36,260 bases of DNA from an uncultured Bacteroidales bacterium (GTDB lineage: Bacteria > Bacteroidota > Bacteroidia > Bacteroidales > Porphyromonadaceae). The stretch spans positions 1 to 36,260 of the forward strand of contig CAMYPM010000017.1 in assembly GCA_947290775.1 (NCBI GenBank). Direction: 5' to 3'. Below, in pieces: positions 7,961-16,187 of this stretch. A program made the position numbers and the translations under genes. The notes under the pieces are model-generated. The model did not search any database, was not told the DNA's origin, and worked only from the letters and a program-made list of their open reading frames with translations. The first letter of the stretch is position 1. Each line of letters begins with the position of its first letter.

Positions 7961-8002
7961 AACTCACTTTTTTTTGGTTACAAAATTAATTCATAGTGAG
8001 TT
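7961..8002 (-). promoter_or_regulatory. int promoter inside an inverted repeat
   Basis: The minus strand has TAATTTTG (7981-7988), a TAnnTTTG box, about 20 nt upstream of the int ATG. It is bracketed by perfect inverted repeats AACTCACT (7961-7968) and AGTGAGTT (7995-8002). This arrangement suggests an operator or integrase arm site that shuts the promoter. Confidence 0.5.
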
Positions 8003-8031
8003 ACCGACAGATACGACACATAACGCCAAAC

Positions 8032-8191
8032 GATGCAAAATTTAGGTTTCGCAAGAAATTTGCATCATCGCACGGGTAATGATAAAGTAACTGAACTTTT
8101 GCTGCGTTTGTCCATATTCTGTCTCTTCTTGGCTTTTGAACAAGAGAAAAATATAGCGTAACGAACGCTTTTTCAGTCTGTTCGCTACGCT
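8032..8191. other. Element right-end region with hairpins, candidate attachment site
   Basis: Two inverted repeats lie upstream of int: GATGCAAAATTT (8032-8043) with AAATTTGCATC (8056-8066), and AGCGTAACGAAC (8155-8166) with GTTCGCTACGCT (8180-8191), the latter followed by TTTACTC and terminator-like. Elements of the NBU family recombine at a short core upstream of int taken from a tRNA 3' end. The string TTCTGTCTCTTC near 8117-8128 has the look of such a tRNA 3' end, but no second copy is visible in the window. Confidence 0.35.
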
Positions 8192-8374
8192 TTACTCAAA
8201 TTTGCTATTCCGTTAGGTGTTTATTTTATGCTCTTCAATCTATCCCGATCGCACTCCCAACTATACAGCTCGCATTCGCTCGTTCATCACCATTCGCAAC
8301 CACTCCCTACTTATAGCCTGTTCATTATTAGGGGGATGGGGGCATTCGGCAAAGTGGAGCAACCCCTATAACCG

Positions 8375-8412
8375 AAAGCTCCGAGGAATCCGTGTGGACG
8401 CCTCGGAGCTTT
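8375..8412. terminator. Terminator downstream of the fimbrial operon
   Basis: AAAGCTCCGAGG (8375-8386) pairs perfectly over 12 bp with CCTCGGAGCTTT (8401-8412). It lies about 80 bp beyond the stop codon of the last fimbrial gene and would end leftward transcription. The T-run is short on both sides. The rest of 8192-8494 holds no gene that I can support. Confidence 0.6.
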
Positions 8413-8494
8413 ACTATTGACTTTATTTATTTGGGGATAAAGGTAGCCGGAGTACGCACAACGCAATCTCCGGATCAGTACCTCCAGAAGGTTC

Positions 8495-10690
8495 CTATTT
8501 ATTGCTAAAGAGGAAAACAGGAATTTTGTTTATACAAATGTGCTGTTCGTTGCACACCCACTTTTGAGGCTGCAAATAGAGATTGGTCAGGTACCAATTT
8601 TTGTATCCGCCTCGTTCCGGTGTCGGCGTAAATACAGATGCTCCATACTCTCTTGGGTTTTTACCTGCATTCGCTTTGTATCCGTTAAGACGACCCAAGG
8701 CATAGAGGATACGCACTACATCCTGCTCGTTATTATTATTCCAGAAATCATCGTTGGCAATATTGGATACACTACCATCCCAATTAGGACCTAAATAACG
8801 ACACGTTATCTTAAAGTAGGAGGGTATTTTCCCTTCGGTGTCAATTTCTCTGAATTCTCCAATCCACTCATACTTAAAAGCGGTTTGCAGCAAAGAACCT
8901 AATGAGCCCTTCTTGTAACGAATGGCATAGGTCACTCTCTTGCTTTTGTCGGTTTGGTAATCTGCATAGGTTTGGATCTTTGCCGGTGTAGAAAGCGGAA
9001 GGGCTGCCCAGTTAGGCAGAGTCATGATCTCTTCAACGTTATCAATGCGAGGCAATACATTCTTTCCCTGACCTACGAGAGCACGTGTTGTATTATAGTT
9101 TTTAGGAACGATACTCAGCAATTCGAGCGAGCTTGTCGGTAGATGGTAATCCACACCATCTATCTTCATCTTCAATAACCGGGGAACGATTCCTGTATCT
9201 GCATCCACATCAGCATACCCTACCTCATTGGTATCACTCGGATCTGCGGCAAATCCATTGAACGTTTTATTCAATGGCTTCTCGCTAAAATACTCCAAAG
9301 GGAGTTTGAAGCGTCCGTGTCGCACGCTAAACTCTTTAACCGTTTCTCCGGAATAGTTGCTGGCTTCAAGCAATATAGTCACGAATTCAGGGGGAATAAG
9401 CTCACCGCCATTCTTTAAATCAAGCGCCAGGAAGTCATCCATCTGAGGCAAGGTCAGCTTATACTTCTTGGTAATTTTACCTGTTTGAGGATTTTTCTCT
9501 GATGCCCCAAACTCCGTTAACGTTACACCGGCAGGTAATGTTTGCCCATCCTTCAATTTCAGACTACCCTCTTTCACGTAGGTTTCTAAAGAGAGAACTA
9601 CCTCAGTAGCTTCCTTTGTAGTGGTGTATATGGTCTTAGGAGAATTGATCAGAAAGGGATTTAAATAAGGAGCCTTAGGTAAGGCTCCTGAATAGTACAT
9701 ATAGGTGTTAAATAACTCGCCCTCAGTGACGCCCAATCTGTCGGAAGGCTCCCAGTCGGCAACTTTGATTTCGTACTTCAATTTACCAAATTCACTTCCG
9801 GGGGTATTGGGATCAACAGCACCACCCACGTCGTGAAGAATGATGTTGTAGAGGTGATTACGCTTGATGACAAAGTTTTCTAAGCGAACTTCTTCGGGCT
9901 TTAGCGGCTTGCCCTTGTAGGTAGCTTCAATGGTGAAGTAGGTTTCACCACGCGTATCCGTTTCGTAGCCATAGATGGCACCGGTAAGCGCACTGCCTTG
10001 GAAAAGGCTTCCGTCGTAAGTCTTATCTGTGGTAGAGGTAAGGTCGTCCATGTGCTTTACTTGTGCAAAAAGATGGGTCGACGTGTACCTTTTGTTAAAC
10101 GTAATCTTGTTGATTACTAATCCTTCAATCTTATTGTAAAAGTCAAAGCGTGCAGCTACTCTAATCAACTTAATGGGATTCGCAATCGTAGTAGCTTGCT
10201 TAGATTGAACTGTTACATTCACCCGATCGGAAGTCATTAGGAAGTTTGTAGCATTAGCATCTTCTCCCGGAGTTTGCTTTGCTATCAACAGACCTAAATC
10301 TTCGGGAGTAGAGAGGCCCGACTTCATAGAATTTACCAGATCCGCATCAGGGTTAGCAATGAGGAAGAAGTAGAAGTCGCCACTCTGTTCATTGTCAAAC
10401 TGGTAATTGTCCCCTGCGGCTTTTGTACACTCTACCGTTTTGTGATACAGACCTGAAGAGGTATTGAACACAACTGCATAAAGCTTTTCCACCTTCTTTT
10501 CCCTATCTAATGCAGGAGTGGGGTGTACAATATTTTCATCTCCCGAAGCACGTAGTTGGGAAGTTAAGGAAAAGCTAACCACCCCCGGCTTACCATTAGC
10601 CTCCTTAGTACGTATCTTTTCGCCCGTACAAGATGCCAACAGTAGCGGCATCAGTAGCAATACGGGTATATATTTCATTATTCTCTTCAT
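8495..10690 (-). CDS. Large fimbrillin-family lipoprotein (FimD-like position)
   Basis: A 731-residue exported lipoprotein; the signal peptide ends in the lipobox LLASC at about residue 21. Early in the mature part, AVVFNTSSGLY and RVAARFDFYNKIE resemble Bacteroidales FimA/Mfa-type fimbrillins. A possible gingipain-type Arg cleavage point occurs at QLR-ASGDEN. It is last in a three-gene leftward operon after the anchor and a 479-residue fimbrillin-like gene, matching fimB-fimC-fimD order and roughly the sizes of FimC and FimD. The ATG at 10690 is fixed by a strong AAGGAG six nt upstream, 9 bp after the previous stop. It is likely an accessory or tip subunit. Exact orthology is not established. 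Confidence 0.7.
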   Translation of the reverse strand: MKRIMKYIPVLLLMPLLLASCTGEKIRTKEANGKPGVVSFSLTSQLRASGDENIVHPTPALDREKKVEKLYAVVFNTSSGLYHKTVECTKAAGDNYQFDNEQSGDFYFFLIANPDADLVNSMKSGLSTPEDLGLLIAKQTPGEDANATNFLMTSDRVNVTVQSKQATTIANPIKLIRVAARFDFYNKIEGLVINKITFNKRYTSTHLFAQVKHMDDLTSTTDKTYDGSLFQGSALTGAIYGYETDTRGETYFTIEATYKGKPLKPEEVRLENFVIKRNHLYNIILHDVGGAVDPNTPGSEFGKLKYEIKVADWEPSDRLGVTEGELFNTYMYYSGALPKAPYLNPFLINSPKTIYTTTKEATEVVLSLETYVKEGSLKLKDGQTLPAGVTLTEFGASEKNPQTGKITKKYKLTLPQMDDFLALDLKNGGELIPPEFVTILLEASNYSGETVKEFSVRHGRFKLPLEYFSEKPLNKTFNGFAADPSDTNEVGYADVDADTGIVPRLLKMKIDGVDYHLPTSSLELLSIVPKNYNTTRALVGQGKNVLPRIDNVEEIMTLPNWAALPLSTPAKIQTYADYQTDKSKRVTYAIRYKKGSLGSLLQTAFKYEWIGEFREIDTEGKIPSYFKITCRYLGPNWDGSVSNIANDDFWNNNNEQDVVRILYALGRLNGYKANAGKNPREYGASVFTPTPERGGYKNWYLTNLYLQPQKWVCNEQHICINKIPVFLFSNK

Positions 10691-10699
10691 ATTATCTCC

Positions 10700-12139
10700 T
10701 TATTTCCAGTTCGGGTTAACATAATCCTTGATGACTACAATTGAGAACCGCTTTTTAATTTCCGGTGCAGCATCGCTATACACTTCAAAAACAAACTGGT
10801 CTCTCACTTCCGGCGATTCTGGTAGAACGATGTAGAAAAGGTCGTCCGCCTTTTTATATTTAATAGTAGCTTCGTGACCGGCAACCGGATTCACCTCTTT
10901 TACGGTAAACTTGGTATGACCTTTGAGCCTTGTACTTAGCGATACACGGTATCCATCCCTATCCACTTTATCGACATAGAAAGTACTATTTTCCTTATCG
11001 TAATGCTGTTTGTCACTTTCTATCTCAAAGAATTCAACCGAAATAATCGGCATTTCGTGATTGAGAATAATTGAATTCCACGGAGTATCTTCAATAGAGA
11101 ATACCAAATCACTACCGGGTTCTAATGGTTTATCATCACCCAATACGATATGGTAGAGGTAATTGCGTCGTACTGTGACAGGCACATAACCGTCGGAGGA
11201 CTTTACGAAAGGAATTGAAAACTTCACCGAAGCACCGCTTTCAACTGTTCCTTCTACAACGAGCGCAGTAGCCTCAGCCTTCTTTGCAGCTTCGGGCTGC
11301 TCGCCTTCATATAGGTAGAATGCCTTATTCAGCACATTACCCTCATCGCCTGCAATACCCTTAAAGTTAGCAGGCAGATCAGCAAAGCCTGCACTCATAT
11401 TTACCTTTTGAGCGTTTGTCGGTGCTGCATAAGTAACCACACCGCTTGCATCCTTTGCGGGAAGCACAGACGTACGGTCGTATGTATTTTTCAGGTAGAG
11501 CTTTGTAATCGTTAGGTTAGGGATATGATTAGATATATCAACACGTGCCACTACACGAGTAAGCGTAACCTGAATGGGTGCCGTGGTAGCTGTTACAGCG
11601 ATATCCATGCTGGTTCCCTGACGTGCTACTCCGGTCATCGGAATTACGTCCACGCCATCCTGCTTGGTCAGTAACTCTTTAGAAGTACCATCAGCGGAGA
11701 GCACCTTTGTCATAGGCAGCTTTTCAAAGTCTGCTTGCGACATTCCTACCGTTGCGCCTGCCACTTCGTCATTTGCCACAAAGAGGAAACGGAATACGCC
11801 CACTTCGTCATTCTTAAACTCCTTCGTAAAAGAGTAAGCCGCTTCACCATCAGGTGTCAGTTTATTCATTTCAATGGGCTCTATCGCAAGGAGCTTACCT
11901 CCGTTGTCACTGAACGTATACATGGTAAGCTTCTTCACGGTCCACTCCGGTTCATCGTGAATGGCAGCACGATAGGTAAAGGCATCACCCAAAGGCAATG
12001 CTAAACGAAAGGTCACCGCAATGGGCTTTTCGTTATCGGTTTTATTTTTAGGCTCATCCTTTTCCTTACAGCCGCCTACCATAAGCAGTAGCGCAGCCGA
12101 AGCTATAAGAAGCAACCCTTTCCATACATTCTTTGTCAT
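10700..12139 (-). CDS. Fimbrillin-family lipoprotein (FimC-like position)
   Basis: A 479-residue lipoprotein with a clear signal peptide and lipobox (LLMVGGC, Cys at about residue 24). The following region has the fimbrillin pattern: PIAVTFRLALPLGDAF, then VKKLTMYTFSDNGG, then RVVARVDISNHIPNL. YRAA may be an Arg-protease maturation site. Bacteroidales fimbrillins are exported as lipoproteins, trimmed after an Arg and polymerised by strand exchange on the cell surface. It is the middle gene of the operon, 86 bp after the anchor gene. It could be a stalk or an accessory subunit; the operon offers no other obvious stalk gene. Confidence 0.7.
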   Translation of the reverse strand: MTKNVWKGLLLIASAALLLMVGGCKEKDEPKNKTDNEKPIAVTFRLALPLGDAFTYRAAIHDEPEWTVKKLTMYTFSDNGGKLLAIEPIEMNKLTPDGEAAYSFTKEFKNDEVGVFRFLFVANDEVAGATVGMSQADFEKLPMTKVLSADGTSKELLTKQDGVDVIPMTGVARQGTSMDIAVTATTAPIQVTLTRVVARVDISNHIPNLTITKLYLKNTYDRTSVLPAKDASGVVTYAAPTNAQKVNMSAGFADLPANFKGIAGDEGNVLNKAFYLYEGEQPEAAKKAEATALVVEGTVESGASVKFSIPFVKSSDGYVPVTVRRNYLYHIVLGDDKPLEPGSDLVFSIEDTPWNSIILNHEMPIISVEFFEIESDKQHYDKENSTFYVDKVDRDGYRVSLSTRLKGHTKFTVKEVNPVAGHEATIKYKKADDLFYIVLPESPEVRDQFVFEVYSDAAPEIKKRFSIVVIKDYVNPNWK

Positions 12140-12225
12140 AGGTCTTTTATTTCTTTCTTAAGCGATTGTTCGTAATTTATATTTTCCTTGTTTTTTTCTT
12201 TTAGCTGAGTCTTCTCTCTGCTCCT

Positions 12226-13200
12226 TTATCGGAGGATTACTCCACCCGGTTGCCAGTCCTCTACAGTTCCTTCTATCCAAGGACGCACTCCCACGCTTCC
12301 ATCGTCATTTATGCGCAACTGGAGGCGATAAATCTGTTCGGCACGTCGGTCGGGAATCCATCCGAAGGCTTTAAAGGCTTGGGATAAATCCATCTTCTTT
12401 GTAATTTCCTTATCGCCATACATTACTTGGAATGTAGGTATTCGGTCGTTGCGATAACGGAGAGAGATGATTTCGCCCTCAAGCGTATGATTGAAGAGTG
12501 TCACATCCTGACACAGCTTAGTAATTCCATCTGCGTGAAGGGGGAATTGGTGCACAACCTCTTTCCTCGGATTTACCTCTATCGAGAGGTTGCTCTGTGC
12601 CGGATCAAGCGAGTATTGCTCGGTCAACCCTGTGAGCTCAATGCGGTATTTACCCGCTTCGGGTGGTGCTGACTGCCAAGTCACCTCATAGAAAAGGTGG
12701 CAGTGTATATTGGCAAGGTCACATATGTAGCGTTGCTTCTCTACCTCCTTCACCTCAAAGGTCTTGCTATTCCAAAAAAGCTGCTCCGCTCCGGAGTATG
12801 CCTGTTCGTTGTAACGTGCTTTCAGTCGCAATGTAAAGTCACTCATATGGCTCTTTCCTGCTTCCAAATCGGTAAGCATCGTGCCCTCCTGAGTACTATT
12901 TCCAACGGTCACTACCGTATAGCTACCCGGTGTCAATCCGGAAATTCGAAGTTCCTGTGGGGTAACTTCGTTTTGCTTCAGTTCACGAATATATTCCCCT
13001 GCAGCGTTGAACAAGAAGTGACGCATCTGCTGTACTTCCGTGCTGTACTCATCTCCCTCTGCGCGTATATAGCGATACTCCAAAGTCGTTTCGCTACACT
13101 TGCTCAGATCATCAAAGAAGGGACGGCATCCTACCGCTGTCATTGCCATCAACAAGCAAGCAAGTAGGGCATATTTTCTGTGCATTGATAATTTTCTCAT
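12226..13200 (-). CDS. FimB/Mfa2-family fimbrial anchor lipoprotein
   Basis: A 324-residue lipoprotein: the signal peptide ends in TAVGC, followed by RPFFDDLSKC, a Cys-rich start typical of the FimB/Mfa2 family. The family caps and anchors fimbriae at the outer membrane and limits fimbrial length. LRISGLTPGSYTVVTVGN is the usual family core pattern. I chose the ATG at 13200 rather than 13221, because a TATCTTTG box at 13225-13232 would start transcription near 13218 and exclude the longer form. It is first in the operon, where a major fimbrillin gene normally precedes it; here the 5' neighbour is non-coding repeat DNA. Confidence 0.78.
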   Translation of the reverse strand: MRKLSMHRKYALLACLLMAMTAVGCRPFFDDLSKCSETTLEYRYIRAEGDEYSTEVQQMRHFLFNAAGEYIRELKQNEVTPQELRISGLTPGSYTVVTVGNSTQEGTMLTDLEAGKSHMSDFTLRLKARYNEQAYSGAEQLFWNSKTFEVKEVEKQRYICDLANIHCHLFYEVTWQSAPPEAGKYRIELTGLTEQYSLDPAQSNLSIEVNPRKEVVHQFPLHADGITKLCQDVTLFNHTLEGEIISLRYRNDRIPTFQVMYGDKEITKKMDLSQAFKAFGWIPDRRAEQIYRLQLRINDDGSVGVRPWIEGTVEDWQPGGVILR

Positions 13201-13224
13201 TACGGATTCGTTCTGTTCCAATCA

Positions 13225-13232
13225 CAAAGATA
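13225..13232 (-). promoter_or_regulatory. Promoter -7 box of the fimbrial operon
   Basis: A perfect TATCTTTG on the minus strand lies about 25 nt upstream of the chosen anchor-gene start. The DNA just upstream is very A+T rich. It is the only good promoter candidate for the three fimbrial genes. Confidence 0.6.
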
Positions 13233-13632
13233 CAGAAAACAAATCAAAATAACCAGAGAAAATTGTATTTCTAAGTGGGCAAAAGCATTTCCTATTCACA
13301 AAAGAATTAACCTTGAAATATGCGAAATATACCGATTTTGGAAAAACAGCACCGCACAATCCGTTCTTTTCGGCAGCTCTTTTTACCAAAATCATGCTCT
13401 ATGTAACGAATGAAGCCTTATGACCATCTTTCTCTTCTGCCGTAATAAGGTGACTGATTCCTCTGCCCGCCTTTGACTTCGGATAGATTAGAGCTGCACA
13501 CTATCTTACCGAGCAGCACACCACCCCTACCGCTGTATCAGTATGCAGGGTAGTACGAAGCGATGCCTTCATTCTATACAAACAAATCTTTTTGGGGGAA
13601 GAGATAGATCATTCCAACCGTGCTATTTGCAA

Positions 13633-13744
13633 AAAGGTATAGATGTTTTGTTTGAAAGGTTCTGATGTTTTAATTGAAAGATACGGATCTTTTGATCGAT
13701 AGATTCTGATGTTTTTAGTATGAGAATAATAGGATCTTTTATTG
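13633..13744. repeat. Five tandem 22-24 bp degenerate repeats
   Basis: Five consecutive units begin at 13633, 13655, 13677, 13699 and 13723; four are 22 bp and one is 24 bp. Each carries a core GATNTTTT (GATGTTTT in units 1, 2 and 4; GATCTTTT in units 3 and 5) in register. The period is not a multiple of three and no good gene covers it. The rest of 13233-13897 appears non-coding. Confidence 0.75.
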
Positions 13745-13897
13745 TGTGGAAAGCACTCAGGTAATAAGACCGGGTAATCGGTAAAAAACAAGAAGCGGCA
13801 TAGGGGACTTTGCACCCCATACACCGCTTGCTTGTACCTCCTGCGCCACTATCTGACGCAGCGCATTTCCCTATAACTTCCGCAAAAGGTTTCGGGA

Positions 13898-14485
13898 TTA
13901 CCCCCTCTGCGACTTGAGCGTAAAGAGGAATCCGTCAGCTACCTCTTTGGCTTGTGCAGCACCTACTAATTCCTTGAGGATAGCAAAGCCAAACGCCATG
14001 GCATAAGCAGGACCTCTACCGGTAATTATCTTTCGGTCCACTACAACTCCATCGGAGAGGAGCTCAGCACCGTGCTCTGTGATTAAACGCTCTTCGGGCA
14101 TCGGATAGCCGGTAGCTTTATGCCCCTTGAGCAATCCTTCGGGAGCAAGTACAAAGGCCGGGGAGGCGCAAATAGCCGCTATATAGCGGTTGTCGGTACG
14201 CATATGCTGTAATAACGTATTCACCTCCTTTGACTCGTGTAGGTTGGTCGCTCCGGGCAGTCCACCTGGTAGTACAACAGCATCAGGTAGAGCGGCTGTG
14301 TCGCCCAACTTGTCCCTGCTATAATCTGCCGTTATGGTAACGCCGTGCGCTCCCTTGACCTCTTTTTTATCGGTAATGGAGATGGTTAGTACCTCAATTC
14401 CTCCACGACGTAATATATCTACAGGTGCAAGTGCTTCAACTTCTTCAAATCCTTCGGCTAAGAGAACCCAAACTTTTTTACTCAT
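13898..14485 (-). CDS. DJ-1/PfpI (YajL/ThiJ-like) family protein
   Basis: A 195-residue protein of the DJ-1 superfamily. The nucleophilic cysteine is C106 in AAICASPA, at the same number as in human DJ-1, and the paired acid lies in EGFEEVEA near residues 14-15. Length and motifs fit the DJ-1/YajL branch, implicated in oxidative-stress protection and in deglycase or chaperone activities that remain debated. It lies 51 bp downstream of pdxJ in the same direction and is probably co-transcribed. The start ATG at 14485 fits the family N-terminus (KKVWVLLAEGFEE). Confidence 0.88.
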   Translation of the reverse strand: MSKKVWVLLAEGFEEVEALAPVDILRRGGIEVLTISITDKKEVKGAHGVTITADYSRDKLGDTAALPDAVVLPGGLPGATNLHESKEVNTLLQHMRTDNRYIAAICASPAFVLAPEGLLKGHKATGYPMPEERLITEHGAELLSDGVVVDRKIITGRGPAYAMAFGFAILKELVGAAQAKEVADGFLFTLKSQRG

Positions 14486-14536
14486 AATAAATTCCTTCTA
14501 TAGTTATCTAATTATCAACCCATTGATTATACTTAC

Positions 14537-15259
14537 TTACTCGTGTAGTAGGCAGTGCCGATAGCGACGTATGGTATCCTCCAATCCCAAGTAGAGTGCA
14601 TCGCATATCAAAGCATGACCGATAGAGACCTCACTGAGGAATGGTATCGTAGCGGAGAAATAGGATAGGTTAAGCAAATTAAGGTCGTGACCGGCATTTA
14701 CTTCCAGCCCCACTTCTCGGGCTTTTTCAGCGGCTTTGAGGAAGTCTTTCACTACCACTTCTTGCCGTCCGGCCTCATAGGCTCGTGCATAAGGCTCTGT
14801 GTAGAGCTCCACACGCTGGCAGCCTGTCTCTGCGGCATAAGCTATGTTGTCGAGATCCGTTCCTACGAAGATAGAGACACGTATATTCGCTTCTCGGAAG
14901 CGGGCTACAACATCCTTTAGAAAAGCCATATTGGCTTTTACATCCCATCCTGCATCGCTCGTAAGGGCATCCTCTGCATCCGGCACGAGGGTTACCTGCG
15001 TGGGCTTTACTTCAGTGACTAAATCTACGAAGCGTGGTATGGGATTGCCCTCAATATTGAATTCTGTAGTCACTACCTGCTTGAGGTCTCTTACGTCCTT
15101 ATAGGTAATGTGTCGCTCATCAGGGCGCGGATGTACGGTTATTCCCTGTGCTCCATACCGCTCGCAGTCAAGTGCTGCTTTTACTACATTCGGCAGATTG
15201 CCTCCGCGTGCATTTCGCAGCGTCGCTATCTTATTAATGTTTACACTTAGTTTTGTCAT
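14537..15259 (-). CDS. pdxJ: Pyridoxine 5'-phosphate synthase
   Basis: A 240-residue cytosolic TIM-barrel enzyme that condenses 3-amino-2-oxopropyl phosphate with deoxyxylulose 5-phosphate to give pyridoxine 5'-phosphate, the last ring-forming step of DXP-dependent vitamin B6 synthesis. Family motifs are present: N-terminal [43 protein letters not shown] and the C-terminal GHDLNL and GHALICDA. Length is typical. It starts close to, and diverges from, nadK with a shared overlapping promoter region, and leads into the DJ-1 gene. Confidence 0.95.
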   Translation of the reverse strand: MTKLSVNINKIATLRNARGGNLPNVVKAALDCERYGAQGITVHPRPDERHITYKDVRDLKQVVTTEFNIEGNPIPRFVDLVTEVKPTQVTLVPDAEDALTSDAGWDVKANMAFLKDVVARFREANIRVSIFVGTDLDNIAYAAETGCQRVELYTEPYARAYEAGRQEVVVKDFLKAAEKAREVGLEVNAGHDLNLLNLSYFSATIPFLSEVSIGHALICDALYLGLEDTIRRYRHCLLHE

Positions 15260-15270
15260 TGCTTTATTCG

Positions 15271-15278
15271 TATCTTTG
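15271..15278 (+). promoter_or_regulatory. Promoter -7 box of nadK
   Basis: A perfect TATCTTTG on the plus strand lies 46 nt upstream of the chosen nadK ATG. It sits 8 bp from the oppositely directed pdxJ box, so the two polymerase footprints overlap. Confidence 0.6.
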
Positions 15279-15285
15279 TTTGTAA

Positions 15286-15293
15286 CAAATGTA
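15286..15293 (-). promoter_or_regulatory. Promoter -7 box of pdxJ
   Basis: The minus strand reads TACATTTG, matching TAnnTTTG, 27 nt upstream of the pdxJ ATG. A TTG lies 20 nt further upstream, in the -33 position. Confidence 0.6.
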
Positions 15294-15323
15294 CGTTAAA
15301 AAGACGTATTGAACAACGGATAT

Positions 15324-16187
15324 ATGGTTAGAATTGCATTGCTGGGCAGAGTTCCTTCGCCAGGACATGTACAAAAGGTAGTTCATTTCATTCATGAGCT
15401 GGCCAAAAGAGAGACGCAAATCAGCTTGGATAGTGGGTTGCGTGCTGCGTTGCGTGCTGAGGGGAAAGAAATGGAGGCAATTACTGTTTTTGAGGACAGA
15501 GTACCCGAGGAAACTGATTGTGTGGTCTGCTTTGGTGGAGATGGCACTCTGCTGAGGAGTGTACACAGGATGCCGTCACTCTCTATACCTATCTTGGCGA
15601 TCAATAGTGGGCATTTGGGTTTTCTTACGGATATAGATTGTGAGGAAGCACTCCACTATATTGAGCGATTGTTTGAAGAAAACCCCTGTGTCGAGGAGCG
15701 AAGTCTTTTGGAAGTGACCGATGGGGCATCTTTCTTTACTACTGCGCTTAACGAAATAGCTATCCTGAAGCGAGAGACCGCCTCTATGATCAGTATTGAA
15801 ACCTATATCGATGGACACTATTTAGCCGACTATGCAGCCGATGGCTTAGTGATAGCTACTCCGAGTGGCTCTACTGCCTATTCACTTAGTTTGGGGGGAC
15901 CTATTACCTATCCCTCCTGCCCGGTTATCTTGCTGACTCCGATTGCTCCGCATAGCCTTAATATGCGTCCACTTGCAGTACCCGACAACATCTCTATTGA
16001 GCTTAAAGTGAAGTCGCGGAGTTCTACTTATATGGTGGCAGCCGATGGGGAGGCTTCTGTTTTTCCTACGGAAACTTCGCTTGTAATAAGGAAGCATAAC
16101 GATACTCTAAAGCTGATAAGATTAAGCAGTCGCTCCTTTTCGGAAACTATTCGCAACAAACTATTATGGGGGAAAAACTTACGCTAA
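15324..16187 (+). CDS. nadK: NAD kinase
   Basis: A 287-residue cytosolic enzyme that phosphorylates NAD to NADP. The signature GGDGT is at residues 71-75 with the catalytic Asp at 73, followed by NSGHLGFL, the TTALNEIAI segment and the glycine-rich PSGSTAYSLSLGGP stretch. I chose the ATG at 15324 (MVRIALLGR); an in-frame TTG at 15309 would add five residues with no family support. The last codon overlaps the next gene's start as TAATG, so the lipoprotein gene is probably translationally coupled. Confidence 0.95.
   Translation: MVRIALLGRVPSPGHVQKVVHFIHELAKRETQISLDSGLRAALRAEGKEMEAITVFEDRVPEETDCVVCFGGDGTLLRSVHRMPSLSIPILAINSGHLGFLTDIDCEEALHYIERLFEENPCVEERSLLEVTDGASFFTTALNEIAILKRETASMISIETYIDGHYLADYAADGLVIATPSGSTAYSLSLGGPITYPSCPVILLTPIAPHSLNMRPLAVPDNISIELKVKSRSSTYMVAADGEASVFPTETSLVIRKHNDTLKLIRLSSRSFSETIRNKLLWGKNLR

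Larger units (their letters stand above)
1..8191. mobile_element. NBU2-like mobilizable element, left end not seen
   Basis: This stretch has the gene set of a Bacteroides mobilizable unit: tyrosine integrase, small DNA-binding protein, SF3-like helicase, Toprim primase, MobV relaxase, and a mef cargo gene at the far end. All backbone genes are read leftward and mef is read rightward. NBU2 of Bacteroides is known to carry a mef homologue and a lincomycin nucleotidyltransferase gene. The lincomycin gene is not in this window. The right boundary is placed among the inverted repeats upstream of the integrase; no target-site duplication could be proven, so the end at 8191 is approximate. The element has no conjugation (tra) genes and would need a helper conjugative transposon. 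Confidence 0.75.

Noticed and set aside
40..8174. Shared 9-mer CGCTTTTTC at 40-48 and 8166-8174 as a possible attachment duplication
   Set aside because: Nine bases made mostly of T occur by chance in this window, both copies are in hairpins with T-runs, and the flanking bases do not match.
13609..13824. Two overlapping minus frames of 71 and 65 codons
   Set aside because: Both run through the 22-bp tandem repeat, which is out of triplet register, so the frames are a by-product of the repeat.
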